Part shown: in pieces, positions 56,778 to 64,000 of the stretch | How positions within the stretch are numbered: the stretch's first letter is position 1 | How the letters are laid out: every line of letters starts with the position of its first letter | Source of the DNA: Villigracilis sp024434165 | GTDB taxonomy: Bacteria; Chloroflexota; Anaerolineae; Anaerolineales; Villigracilaceae | DNA length: 64,000 bases | Direction of reading: 5' to 3' | Assembly: GCA_030263665.1 (NCBI GenBank) | Contig: SZPK01000027.1 | Location: 1 to 64,000 of the forward strand | The notes under the pieces: model-generated | Told to the model about the DNA's origin: nothing | The model's input: the letters and a program-made list of their open reading frames with translations, nothing else | Database searches by the model: none | Program-made: the position numbers and the translations under genes

Positions 56778-58099
56778 GAAGTTTGCGCCTCCGATGGGAT
56801 GGGAAGCGGAGTCACAAATCCTTTCGCTCTAAATTTCTCGACATACTCGCGCACGATCCAGTAATCGAGACCGACCTGCTCGGCGATGTCGAAGATGGTG
56901 TGTTGACCTTCGAAGCGCATCATGATCTTTTCGATGGCGCGGTTGAGCGCCCAGTTCTCGCGCCAGTCCACCCAGAGACCGTGACCGCTGAGAAATACGG
57001 GTCCGCGGAAGGTGCGCCTGGGGATGTAATTGCTGGCGTAAACGCGGATGATCTCTTCAGCAGTTTGCGCCGCGCCAACGAGCATGTCTTCGTGCATGAT
57101 GTCGAGATTATCGTCGGTGGTGTGATATTCGTCGTAGGGCCAGCGGTTGAGCGAAATGCACGGCACGTTGACGCCAGGTCCGTTGATGACGCGCTCGTCG
57201 TTGGCGGGGGCGGCGGCGAAATCGCGTTCCTCGTGTTCGATATTTTGTAATTGGTAATGGGTAATTCGGTCAAGGAGGTGGTTATGCTGGCGGGTATGAT
57301 GCCATGCGATTTTGTTTTTGTTCCCTGTCATCTCCATGAAGATTCCGCCGCGCAGATTCGGGATGAGCGACTCGTTATGCGCGAGCCAGGCAATCGTGCC
57401 GATGGTTTCAGGTCCAAACCAGAAGCGGATGCTCATCGAGCCAGCAGGCAGCGGATTCTCCGCCAGCCGCCGCGCCAATTCAATGGCGCTGACCACACCT
57501 GCGCCGTCGTCGTTTGCCTGCATGGGGTGACAGGTATGCGCCTGCACGAGAAACTCGCCCGCTTCGGGGTTCGCTCCGCCTTCGGGATGGATAACCGCCG
57601 TGGCGGCTTTGAATCCCTGCTTGGGGTCGGTGACAAACTCGGATTTGATGACCGCGTGATATTTCTTGTCATGCGGGAGTTTGTCGAAGGTGTTCTTCGG
57701 CATGCAAAAGCCCCAGTCCCGTTCGTAGTATTTGAAGACCCACGGCACGGTATGCGGACGTTTCTCGTTGAAATACAAGTGCGGCTGTAGTTCGTCAAAA
57801 CTCAAGACTTTATCAACAGGCAACGAATACGAAACGATGTGAAGCGGGTTCTCCTTGAAATCCACAATGCGTTCGCCATCTTCCGTTTCGAGATACGCTT
57901 CGTGAACGACATACCTTTCAGGCACTTTCCACGTCCAGACGGGGGTCAGCGGCGCGTAGGTCTCGATGGTGTAGTTGGATGAATCAGGCATGTACGAGCC
58001 GACGATCTCCAATGTCCTGTCATGATCGTCGGAGGCAAGGGTGCGGTGCAGGGGGAAGAATTCCGCGAGGATGGATTTGAGGGAAGGGTAGGGTTTCAT
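56774..58099 (-). CDS. DUF4910/M28-like aminopeptidase-type protein with C-terminal winged helix
   Basis: 441 residues. The M28-like catalytic core has VQAHTCHPMQANDDGAGVVSAIELA (His and Asp ligands, near 185-210), FGPETIGTIAWL, and DEYHTTDDNLD near 325. The C-terminal 60 residues (TIFDIAEQVGLDYWIVREYVEKFRAKG) resemble a winged helix. Such genes recur in surface-polysaccharide clusters, where a deacetylase or amide-processing role is likely. Residues about 276-283 (THYQLQN) come from an AATTGGTAATGG-type repeat, and the stop lies in a palindrome. The start follows a repeat that provides GAGGG. Confidence 0.8.
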   Translation of the reverse strand: MKPYPSLKSILAEFFPLHRTLASDDHDRTLEIVGSYMPDSSNYTIETYAPLTPVWTWKVPERYVVHEAYLETEDGERIVDFKENPLHIVSYSLPVDKVLSFDELQPHLYFNEKRPHTVPWVFKYYERDWGFCMPKNTFDKLPHDKKYHAVIKSEFVTDPKQGFKAATAVIHPEGGANPEAGEFLVQAHTCHPMQANDDGAGVVSAIELARRLAENPLPAGSMSIRFWFGPETIGTIAWLAHNESLIPNLRGGIFMEMTGNKNKIAWHHTRQHNHLLDRITHYQLQNIEHEERDFAAAPANDERVINGPGVNVPCISLNRWPYDEYHTTDDNLDIMHEDMLVGAAQTAEEIIRVYASNYIPRRTFRGPVFLSGHGLWVDWRENWALNRAIEKIMMRFEGQHTIFDIAEQVGLDYWIVREYVEKFRAKGFVTPLPIPSEAQTS

Positions 58100-58103
58100 A
58101 ATT

Positions 58104-58160
58104 TCATACCCTCACCCCTACACCCCTCTCCCAAATGGGAGAGGGGACGGGGGAGAGGGT
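58104..58160. repeat. CCCTCTCCC/GGGAGAGGG palindromic repeat
   Basis: Two units between the acetyltransferase stop and the DUF4910 start. Confidence 0.8.
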
Positions 58161-58921
58161 TAATACTTCGGCTCTTCGATGTAATGCAGTTTCTCAGGAT
58201 GCTCTCTCACGATCACGGACATATTGTCGTAGAAATCGTTCGCGGTTGCAAAATGCACCTTCGCCGCGCCGACCTGGATTTCCTTGATCACGCCTGCCGC
58301 GAGCAGTTCATTCATGCCAGGGTTGATGTACGTCTTGACCGTATCATCCTTGCGCACGAACATCGAATACACTTTGACCTGCGGCTTGCGGTCATAGCCC
58401 ACGTAAATTCCAGAGAATTCCTTTATGCGGCGGTAATCGCAGCCGACGTTGTACTCGATGTAATGATGCATCGAAAACGTGCTGTTGAAATCCAAGCCGA
58501 TGCTCACAATCGTCCCGTTGATTCTGTGGAATAACGCAAACGCCGAATTCGGTCCGTATGCCTCCACGTCATCGGTTTTGAGGAACTCCTCCGCGCGTTT
58601 GCCCAAAACGGAGAAACTGTAAATCGGATGCGGAGTCCGCTTTGCGTTCGGTCGGAGGCGAGCCTGTTCGGTGATCGCGCCCATCCGCGAAGGCGTCTCC
58701 AGTACGTCCCAATAATGGTTTTCCGTCCACGACTGGAAGTTGAAGGCGGGGAACATCACCGTGCCATCCTTTCCCGCCAGTTCGATGAACGCATCAATCA
58801 CCGTGTCCGCGCCGCCTTCCACGCCGCCCAGCGACTTGTATGACGTGTGCACCATGATCGTGTCGCCGTTCTTGATTCCGATTTGACCAAAGCCTTCAAT
58901 GAGTTGTTGTTTGGTGAGCAT
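58160..58921 (-). CDS. AAC(3)-family N-acetyltransferase
   Basis: 253 residues. Antibiotic_NAT (PF02522) pattern: GDTIMVHTSYKSLGGVEGGADTVIDA, GTVMFPAFNF, TPSRMGAITEQARLRP, RTPHPIYSFSVLGKRA, YGPNSAF, then the catalytic-region SMHHYIEYNVGCDYRR. In this setting it most likely acetylates an amino sugar of the glycan rather than an aminoglycoside. RBS AAAGGA. Confidence 0.85.
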   Translation of the reverse strand: MLTKQQLIEGFGQIGIKNGDTIMVHTSYKSLGGVEGGADTVIDAFIELAGKDGTVMFPAFNFQSWTENHYWDVLETPSRMGAITEQARLRPNAKRTPHPIYSFSVLGKRAEEFLKTDDVEAYGPNSAFALFHRINGTIVSIGLDFNSTFSMHHYIEYNVGCDYRRIKEFSGIYVGYDRKPQVKVYSMFVRKDDTVKTYINPGMNELLAAGVIKEIQVGAAKVHFATANDFYDNMSVIVREHPEKLHYIEEPKY

Positions 58922-58933
58922 GATTTCCTTTCA

Positions 58934-58988
58934 TGGGATTGCTTACCACTTTGTGGCACAAGTCGGGCTATCGCCCTCGCAATGACAT
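58934..58988. repeat. Partial TGTCATTGCGAG dispersed element
   Basis: GGGATTGCTT and CTCGCAATGACAT as in the copies at 34760 and 55777; the left end is missing. It encodes the last residues of the GT4 gene. Confidence 0.7.
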
Positions 58989-60083
58989 TTGATTATAGAC
59001 TTCCATCAACGCAGCGGCATTCTTCTTCCAATCCGCGCGCCTCTCGGCGGACCTGCGGGCTGCTCTGCCGACCTCAGGCAGATTCTCCCGTTGATTCATC
59101 GCCGCGAGAATCTTCTCCGCCAGGTGATCTGCGTCCCCATCGCGGAACAGCCAGCCGTTGACTCCCTCTTCGACCCACTCTTGATTGGCGGGAATATCCG
59201 AGACCAGACACGGCAACCCGCACGCCAGCGCCTCCATCAGCGATACGGACGAGCCGTCCACATGCGAGGGCGAAATGTACAAATCCGCCATATCATACCA
59301 GCGCGGCAGGTCGGTTTGGGAGATCTGCCCGCCGAAGGTGACTCGCTCCAGCACGCCGCCGCTTTGCAGAATCCTGCGGATGTTCGCGCCCTGCGAGCCG
59401 CCGCTGAGCAGGATCAAATCCACATTATCTTTTTGCTGCGCCACTTTGACGAACGCCCGCGCCAGCACATCCACGCCGTAGCGGGTTTCCCAGGAGCGGT
59501 TGCAGAAGAGCGTGAAGTGCTCCGTATTCGGCGACCCGTGATCCGTGTTGGGTTTGAAGTGGTCGAGGTCAACGCCCCAGGGGATAACGACCATCTTTTC
59601 GGGGTTCATGCCGTAGGTAATTGCCTTGTCGCGCGTAACGTTGGCATCGCTGGTAAAAAAATCTGTCCTGCGCAAAACATAACGTGTCACCCACTCCCAC
59701 CATTTGTTTTTGTGGACGTCGTCCATCAAGTCGAAGCCCCACGACATGGTGAGGAGCGGTCTCGCGCCAGCGAGGATGGCGATAAAGGCGCAGGTCTGGA
59801 TCGGACCCGCATGGACAAGATCAGGCTTGATCTCACGGGTCAAACGTCGAAAGTCCAAGGTCAGAGCGGGCAGGTCCCGCCATTGGAATGGTTTTTTGCC
59901 GCCCTTCCAAATCACCTGCGTCACACCTTCGGGGACGGGGCGGTCTTCCACTTGTCGGCGATTCCCTTCGAGTTGAACAAAGAACGCCTCATGCCCGCCA
60001 TCCACAATGGCTTTGAGGAAGCGATGATCGTGAGTGGAATAGCCGGGGGAGAAATAGAGTATTCTCAAAGTTCCAGGTTCCAA
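58968..60083 (-). CDS. Family 4 glycosyltransferase
   Basis: 371 residues. GT-B fold: ILYFSPGYSTHDHRFLKAIV start, HAGPIQTCAFIAIL, ISPSHVDGSSVSLMEALACGLPCLVSDIPAN with the E-x7-E nucleotide-sugar motif near 290. The C-terminal MSLRGR comes from a repeat, as does the NTDHGSPNTEHF loop near 195. The start is ATG 60083, but a TTG at 60068 is equally possible because the first five residues come from simple-repeat sequence. Confidence 0.85.
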   Translation of the reverse strand: MEPGTLRILYFSPGYSTHDHRFLKAIVDGGHEAFFVQLEGNRRQVEDRPVPEGVTQVIWKGGKKPFQWRDLPALTLDFRRLTREIKPDLVHAGPIQTCAFIAILAGARPLLTMSWGFDLMDDVHKNKWWEWVTRYVLRRTDFFTSDANVTRDKAITYGMNPEKMVVIPWGVDLDHFKPNTDHGSPNTEHFTLFCNRSWETRYGVDVLARAFVKVAQQKDNVDLILLSGGSQGANIRRILQSGGVLERVTFGGQISQTDLPRWYDMADLYISPSHVDGSSVSLMEALACGLPCLVSDIPANQEWVEEGVNGWLFRDGDADHLAEKILAAMNQRENLPEVGRAARRSAERRADWKKNAAALMEVYNQMSLRGR

Positions 60084-60093
60084 GTTTCAGGTT

Positions 60094-60498
60094 TCAAGTT
60101 TTGGAAGTTGGCGAAGGCTTGGCAGGACGATGGGGATTTTTCAATACGGATTTCTTCAACCCTCCAATGAGCGCCCTGGTTTTTTGCGCCTGTTCGTAAC
60201 AGGTTTTGAAAACGTCTTCGGTGATATGGTTGACATCCAGCGCCGCATAACAAAGCGACTGAACTTCGACAGCCGAACGGCGGGCCATGCCGAGGAAGCG
60301 GGCGAACTCAACGGAGGATTCATTGTCAAATCCCTCCGCAATGTTGGTCATCGCCGAAAGCGCCGCCTCCCGAAATTGATCGCGCATCCCGAAATCCTGC
60401 GCGAACGGGCCTTTCGCCGAAACTTGATATGCCATTCGCATCAATTTCCGCGCCTCCTGCCAGGCGACCAAATCCTCGAACCTTGTCACTGCTGTCAT
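60094..60498 (-). CDS. Four-helix-bundle protein (23S rRNA-intervening-sequence type)
   Basis: 134 residues, TIGR02436-like: FEDLVAWQEARKLMRMAYQV, DQFREAALSAMTNIAEGFDNESSVEFARFLGMARRSAVEVQS. Small helical-bundle proteins of this type occur as free genes or inserted in rRNA genes; function unknown. Strong RBS AGGAGG. Located amid the glycan cluster on the same strand and probably unrelated to it. Confidence 0.85.
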   Translation of the reverse strand: MTAVTRFEDLVAWQEARKLMRMAYQVSAKGPFAQDFGMRDQFREAALSAMTNIAEGFDNESSVEFARFLGMARRSAVEVQSLCYAALDVNHITEDVFKTCYEQAQKTRALIGGLKKSVLKNPHRPAKPSPTSKT

Positions 60499-60595
60499 TT
60501 CTTCCTCCTGTTTTGGTCTTATGGTTGAAATTTAATTAATCGCTCCCGTTCAGGTAAAACGTGGAACTTGAAACGTGGAACGTGAAACTTGGAAC

Positions 60596-61663
60596 TCACA
60601 CACCCAACTCCACCCACCTCAATTCCTTGCCCTTGGGCATATCCACCAGCGCCTTCGTGCCAATGACATTTTCGATCTCATGCGGCTTGACGGCTCCAGG
60701 CGTGGCGGGACGCAGAACGTCAATCATGTCGCGGGTGAAGGTTTCGCCAGCCTTGATGTCGCGCGCGGCGCGCAGACAGCGGCGTTGGACAACCTTCGTC
60801 TCCTGTTCGTTGGCGGCGATGAATTTATCCGAACTGCCGAGCGAGCGTTCGAGCAGGCGGGTTTCCTCGACCATCTTCGCCCAGTTTTCGGGGTTCATCG
60901 CAAATTTGTGGTCGGGACCTTCGCGGTCGTTGCTGTCGGTGAAGTGCCGCTCGATCATGCGCGCGCCGAGCGTCACTGCGCCGAGGACGGGGGCAACCGA
61001 ATGGGTGTGGTCGGACAGACCCAAAATCACGCCGGGGAACATCACAGAAAAAGTTTTGAGGACGTTCAAATGCAGATGGTCGTAGTTATCGGGGCTGGCA
61101 GTGTAGTTGGTGTTGCACTGCATCAGACACAACTGTTTGTTGACTTTGAGAATCGCATGGACGGCGCGCTGCACATCGGCAATATCCGCCGCACCGCAGG
61201 CGATGATCATCGGCTTGCCTTTGGACGCCATGTGTTCGAGCGCTTCGATCCAGTCAATTTCGCCGGAGCCAGCCTTGAAAGCGGGGATGTACGGGTCCAC
61301 ATGCTCGATGGAGTCGTAATCGTAGGGCGAGGTGAAGAAGTCAATGCCAACCTTGTCGCACTCTTCTTTCAGGATGGGAGTCCAATCCTGCGGGAGGGAT
61401 GCGGCGGCGTAGACCTCGGTGACGGAACGCTTCCAACTCGCCTGGTGACTGACCTTGGAATTCATGTGGGTGAATCCATACTCCGAGACGATCCTGGGCG
61501 CCTGGAAATGCTGGAATTTGGCGGCATCTGCGCCCGCCTCTTTGGCGAGACGGATGAGCAGTTTGGCGCGCTCCAGATCGCCGTCGTGGTTGGCGGCGAT
61601 GTCGGCGATGAAGTAGGTGGGGTGGTTCAAGCCGATCGTTCGGTTTCCAAATTGGATTTCCAT
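60596..61663 (-). CDS. Sialic/nonulosonic-acid synthase (NeuB family)
   Basis: 355 residues. NeuB barrel: FIADIAANHDGDLERAKLLI, AKFQHFQA, DFFTSPYDYDSI, FKAGSGEIDW, MQCNTNYTASPDN, LGLSDHTHSV, ERHFTDSNDREGPDHKFAM. The C-terminal about 60 residues are the SAF antifreeze-like domain. It condenses phosphoenolpyruvate with a six-carbon sugar (ManNAc-like or a 2,4-diacetamido derivative). RBS GGAGGAA. Which sugar is made cannot be read here; PseB-like upstream gene favours a pseudaminic/legionaminic-type product. Confidence 0.9.
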   Translation of the reverse strand: MEIQFGNRTIGLNHPTYFIADIAANHDGDLERAKLLIRLAKEAGADAAKFQHFQAPRIVSEYGFTHMNSKVSHQASWKRSVTEVYAAASLPQDWTPILKEECDKVGIDFFTSPYDYDSIEHVDPYIPAFKAGSGEIDWIEALEHMASKGKPMIIACGAADIADVQRAVHAILKVNKQLCLMQCNTNYTASPDNYDHLHLNVLKTFSVMFPGVILGLSDHTHSVAPVLGAVTLGARMIERHFTDSNDREGPDHKFAMNPENWAKMVEETRLLERSLGSSDKFIAANEQETKVVQRRCLRAARDIKAGETFTRDMIDVLRPATPGAVKPHEIENVIGTKALVDMPKGKELRWVELGV

Positions 61664-61840
61664 TCTGTTCCTCCGATAGCAAATGCGTTATTGTCGAATT
61701 TTCGACCATATATTCAGAATTTTTTACCGCTAAGCGCGCCATGTTCTTCCCGGTGGGCTGTGGCGTGAGAAGCCTCAGCGAAGGTCAAGGCTGGGGCGGG
61801 CGGACAGGCGTCCCGTAGGACGGAAGCGGGGATTCCATCT

Positions 61841-62034
61841 TGTGGATAAACACCAGCCAGCCTGTGGATAAGTGCAGGGATTCTGTGGATAACTTTAGGT
61901 CAGGCGGAATTAATTCCGCCTTACGCCTGTTGATAACTGCGAATTTTCTGTGGATAACCCTGCCGGAACTGTGTGTAAAACTCGTCCAAACCGGTGGAAA
62001 AGTCCGGTAGATTCTCGCCCAAATCTGTGGATAA
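61841..62034. repeat. Array of DnaA-box-like TGTGGATAA repeats at about 21-bp pitch
   Basis: Exact TGTGGATAA occurs at 61841, 61863, 61884, 61949 and 62026, with near matches TGTTGATAA at 61928 and TGTGTGTAA at 61970, all in one orientation; TGTGGATAA is the complement of the DnaA box TTATCCACA. Intervals are 22, 21, 44, 21 and 21, so units face the same side of the helix. The right half lies within the 3' end of the RmlD-like gene, where it reads as a 7-codon repeat; the left half is intergenic and is interrupted by a palindrome at 61902. Confidence 0.7.
61902..61921. repeat. 20-bp perfect palindrome
   Basis: AGGCGGAATT and its complement, inside the DnaA-box array; related to 56752. The last base is part of the RmlD-like stop codon. 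Confidence 0.7.
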
Positions 62035-62838
62035 CTTGTTGGTAGAAAGCCACAAATTGTTGGCGCGGCGCGCCAGCAGACCGGAGAAACTGACGGACTT
62101 GGGGGTGATGTCGCTCTCACGCATGCGGAACTTACGGGCGATTTCGACACCGAACTGATACTTGCTCATGGCTTGGGCGCCAACCAGGTGATACAAGCCC
62201 CCCAGCCCCCGCTTCAGCATCTTGACGAGGAGGCGGGCAGTGTCGTTTGCCAGCATCGGACAAAAGACGACGTCGGTGAAGCCGCTCATGCTTTTGTTGT
62301 GGCTGAGGTTGTGGTAGAAGAACTCCGCCAGGCTGCGCCTGCCGCTCAGGCTCCAGCCATAAAAATTGACACGCGCTACGATGGCAGACGGGTTTTCCGT
62401 CAGCACCGCCCACTCGCCGTCCAGTTTGGTTTTGGCGTACACCCCAAGCGGGTTGGGTTTGTCGTCTTCGGTGTAGAAGCCTTCCTTTTCGCCGTCGAAG
62501 ACCGCGTCGGTGGAGATGTGAACAAGCTGGATATTCCGCGCTTTGCAGGCGCGCGCCAACCGGCGGGGCAGGTCGGTGTTCAGGCGTTTGGCAAGGTCGG
62601 GGTCGTTCTCGCAGGCGTCGAGGTCCGCGAGAGCCGCGCAGTTGACCACCCAGTCGGGCTGCGCCGCGTCGAGGACGGCATCCACAGCGCGCGGGTCGAG
62701 CAGGTCCTGTTTCAAGACCCTGAACGGCGCTCTGGTCAATTTGCCGCGATCCACGCCGATGATCTCATGCCCGCCCATCATTTCCTGGGCGAAGTTGATT
62801 CCGAGCAAGCCGCTGACGCCGGTGAGGAGGATTTTCAT
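61921..62838 (-). CDS. RmlD-like dTDP-sugar reductase/SDR
   Basis: 305 residues. Extended SDR: LLTGVSGLLGINFAQ nucleotide site, HISTDAVFDG near 120, YAKTKLDGEWAV with Tyr/Lys of the YxxxK pair near 143-147. RmlD enzymes reduce dTDP-4-keto-sugars, but in this cluster a role in a UDP-sugar branch is equally possible. ATG 62838 is chosen over 62865. The last 45 residues are in a 7-codon repeat region that also forms the DnaA-box array, so the C-terminus may not be native. Confidence 0.85.
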   Translation of the reverse strand: MKILLTGVSGLLGINFAQEMMGGHEIIGVDRGKLTRAPFRVLKQDLLDPRAVDAVLDAAQPDWVVNCAALADLDACENDPDLAKRLNTDLPRRLARACKARNIQLVHISTDAVFDGEKEGFYTEDDKPNPLGVYAKTKLDGEWAVLTENPSAIVARVNFYGWSLSGRRSLAEFFYHNLSHNKSMSGFTDVVFCPMLANDTARLLVKMLKRGLGGLYHLVGAQAMSKYQFGVEIARKFRMRESDITPKSVSFSGLLARRANNLWLSTNKLSTDLGENLPDFSTGLDEFYTQFRQGYPQKIRSYQQA

Positions 62839-62856
62839 GATTTCATTCCCGGTGTA

Positions 62857-62950
62857 AGTAGACAAGTAGACAAGTACACAGGTACGCAGGTAGACAAGCA
62901 GGTGCGATGATAGCGCTTGTGTACTTGTTTACCTGTTCACCTGCGTACAT
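62857..62950. repeat. Intergenic direct and inverted repeats
   Basis: GTAGACAAGTAGACAAGTAC and later GTACTTGTTTACCTG with GTACGCAGGT/ACCTGCGTAC form an imperfect inverted repeat between the pseB-like and RmlD-like genes. No gene. Confidence 0.6.
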
Positions 62951-62952
62951 TT

Positions 62953-63963
62953 TCATCCTTCAAGTTTACCCTGCGCGAACAATTCCTCAAATGGCGCAAC
63001 GTATCGTTTGATGCCTTCCACATCCAGCCATTCGGTGTTGTTGTCGCTCGAGTACGAAAAGCCCTCACGAAGTTCCCTTCCCTTGTCCTTCCATGAATAG
63101 CCAAACCATGTCGCTTCGGCAGGCTGGACGACGAACATCCTGTCGAGTTCGATGGTGTGACGCGCTTCGTCTTCCGAAATCAATACTTCGTGCAGTTTCT
63201 CGCCGGGGCGGATGCCGATGATCTCCAGTTTTGCGTCCGGCGCGATGGCTCTGGCAAGGTCGGTGACTTTGGTGCTGGGAATCTTCGGCACGAAGACCTC
63301 GCCGCCTTCCATTTGCCCGATGCAGGAGATGACGAACCGCACGCCCTGTTCCAGCGAGAGCCAGAAGCGCGTCATGCGTTCGTCGGTGATGGTGACCTTG
63401 CCATTCGAGCGCTGCTTCAGGAAGAGCGGCACCACCGAGCCGCGGCTGCCGACGACATTCCCGTATCGGACGCAGGAGAAGCGGGTCTTTGTCCCCCCGG
63501 CATAGGCGTTGCTTTGAATGGTCAGCTTCTCCGCCGCGAGTTTGGTCGCGCCGTACAAATTTGCCGGGCTGACGGCTTTATCCGTGCTGACGGTAAGCAC
63601 CTTTTTCACACCCGCATCCAGCGCGGCTTCGACGACATTTGCCGTGCCCATGATGTTGGTCTTGATGGCTTCCATCGGGTTGTACTCGCAGGCGGGCACC
63701 TGCTTGAGCGCCGCCGCATGGACGACGATATCCACCCCGTGCATCGCGCGGACGAGCCGCTCGCGGTCGCGCACGTCGCCGATGAAATAGCGCAGGCGCG
63801 GGTCGTTGAATCCGCCCACCTGCATTTCGTGCTGCTTCAACTCGTCGCGGCTGAAGATGATGACCTTCTTCGGCTGGTGATCGTCCAGCAATATCCTCGT
63901 AAACTTCTTGCCGAACGAGCCTGTGCCGCCGGTGACGAGTACCACTTGATTTTTCCAATCCAT
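62953..63963 (-). CDS. pseB: PseB-type UDP-GlcNAc 4,6-dehydratase
   Basis: 336 residues. VLVTGGTGSFGKKFTRILL nucleotide site, HAAALKQVPACEYNPMEAI, and the catalytic STDKAVSPANLYGATKLAAEK (TDK and YxxxK) typical of inverting UDP-GlcNAc 4,6-dehydratases. First step of pseudaminic and related sugar synthesis. ATG 63963 follows AGAGGT. It is the most upstream gene of the minus-strand glycan cluster in the window; the cluster may continue beyond. Confidence 0.9.
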   Translation of the reverse strand: MDWKNQVVLVTGGTGSFGKKFTRILLDDHQPKKVIIFSRDELKQHEMQVGGFNDPRLRYFIGDVRDRERLVRAMHGVDIVVHAAALKQVPACEYNPMEAIKTNIMGTANVVEAALDAGVKKVLTVSTDKAVSPANLYGATKLAAEKLTIQSNAYAGGTKTRFSCVRYGNVVGSRGSVVPLFLKQRSNGKVTITDERMTRFWLSLEQGVRFVISCIGQMEGGEVFVPKIPSTKVTDLARAIAPDAKLEIIGIRPGEKLHEVLISEDEARHTIELDRMFVVQPAEATWFGYSWKDKGRELREGFSYSSDNNTEWLDVEGIKRYVAPFEELFAQGKLEG

Positions 63964-64000
63964 GAATACCTCTTGATTTTCAACGGTGATCAAGCAGGGC

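Noticed and set aside
61785..62150. A 121-codon Ser/Pro-rich minus-strand ORF
   Set aside because: It is out of frame with the RmlD-like gene over the same bases and has no independent support.

Overview
The window looks like chromosomal DNA of a GC-rich bacterium, most likely Chloroflexota of the class Anaerolineae. This is an inference from gene content: families of GT-C membrane glycosyltransferases, MetH plus a bifunctional homocysteine methyltransferase/MTHFR, lipoproteins with Pro/Thr-rich linkers, adjacent DUF1501/DUF1800 genes, and a type III pantothenate kinase. No rRNA, complete tRNA, CRISPR array or phage was seen. Nearly every gene is recognisable; the unusual feature is the large number of small palindromic repeats lying between and inside genes.

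Layout. 1-1.8 kb: tRNA-like 3' ends with a terminator, an EamA transporter, and coaX. 1.9-13.3 kb (minus): five large multi-membrane proteins (GT39-, GT87- and other GT-C-like) with a MetF-type bifunctional enzyme among them. 13.4-19.6 kb (minus): a REP-associated tyrosine transposase ending inside a 115-bp inverted-repeat element, then metH carrying two in-frame repeat insertions, a DUF2199 gene, a DinB-like gene, and a SAM-I riboswitch with promoter and terminator. 19.7-25.4 kb: a lipoprotein cytochrome cd1 nitrite reductase (nirS) divergent from a HTH/periplasmic-binding-like regulator and a tungstate-type ABC transporter (tupABC). 25.5-31 kb: a small Cys-rich protein, a PQQ-type sugar dehydrogenase, and DUF1232, OsmC, NYN-domain, HDAC-like and zinc-ribbon proteins. 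31.2-36.6 kb (minus): DUF1501, DUF1800, two small membrane proteins, anti-sigma and ECF sigma factors. 36.7-39.1 kb: an AT-richer type II restriction-modification pair of AvaI/BsoBI type. 39.1-42.9 kb: a PD40 propeller protein and an unrecognised 692-aa protein next to a zinc-ribbon protein. 43.2-46.7 kb: phenylalanine hydroxylase beside a pteridine-reductase-like SDR, folB, folK and folE, together a pterin-cofactor module. 46.8-52.2 kb: a glycine-rich membrane protein, a beta-helix surface protein, an exonuclease-WYL fusion, a DUF4173 protein, and a strong promoter driving an 18-codon ORF. 52.3-64 kb (minus): a surface-glycan cluster (PseB-like dehydratase, RmlD-like reductase, NeuB-like synthase, SpsF-like cytidylyltransferase, AAC(3)-type acetyltransferase, DUF4910 M28-like protein, four glycosyltransferases).

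How the genes connect. SAM, folate and methionine metabolism recurs (metH, the MetF-type enzyme, the SAM riboswitch, folB/K/E). The pterin module probably supplies and recycles the cofactor of phenylalanine hydroxylase. The regulator next to tupABC has matching AATTAAGTT-type operator sequences at its own promoter and at tupA. The nirS promoter has a CRP/FNR-like half-site pair at the spacing of a class II activator. Notable observations are the repeats that have become part of proteins (MetH, the SDR, several C-termini), the regularly spaced DnaA-box array at 61.8-62.0 kb, and several leaderless-type start sites.
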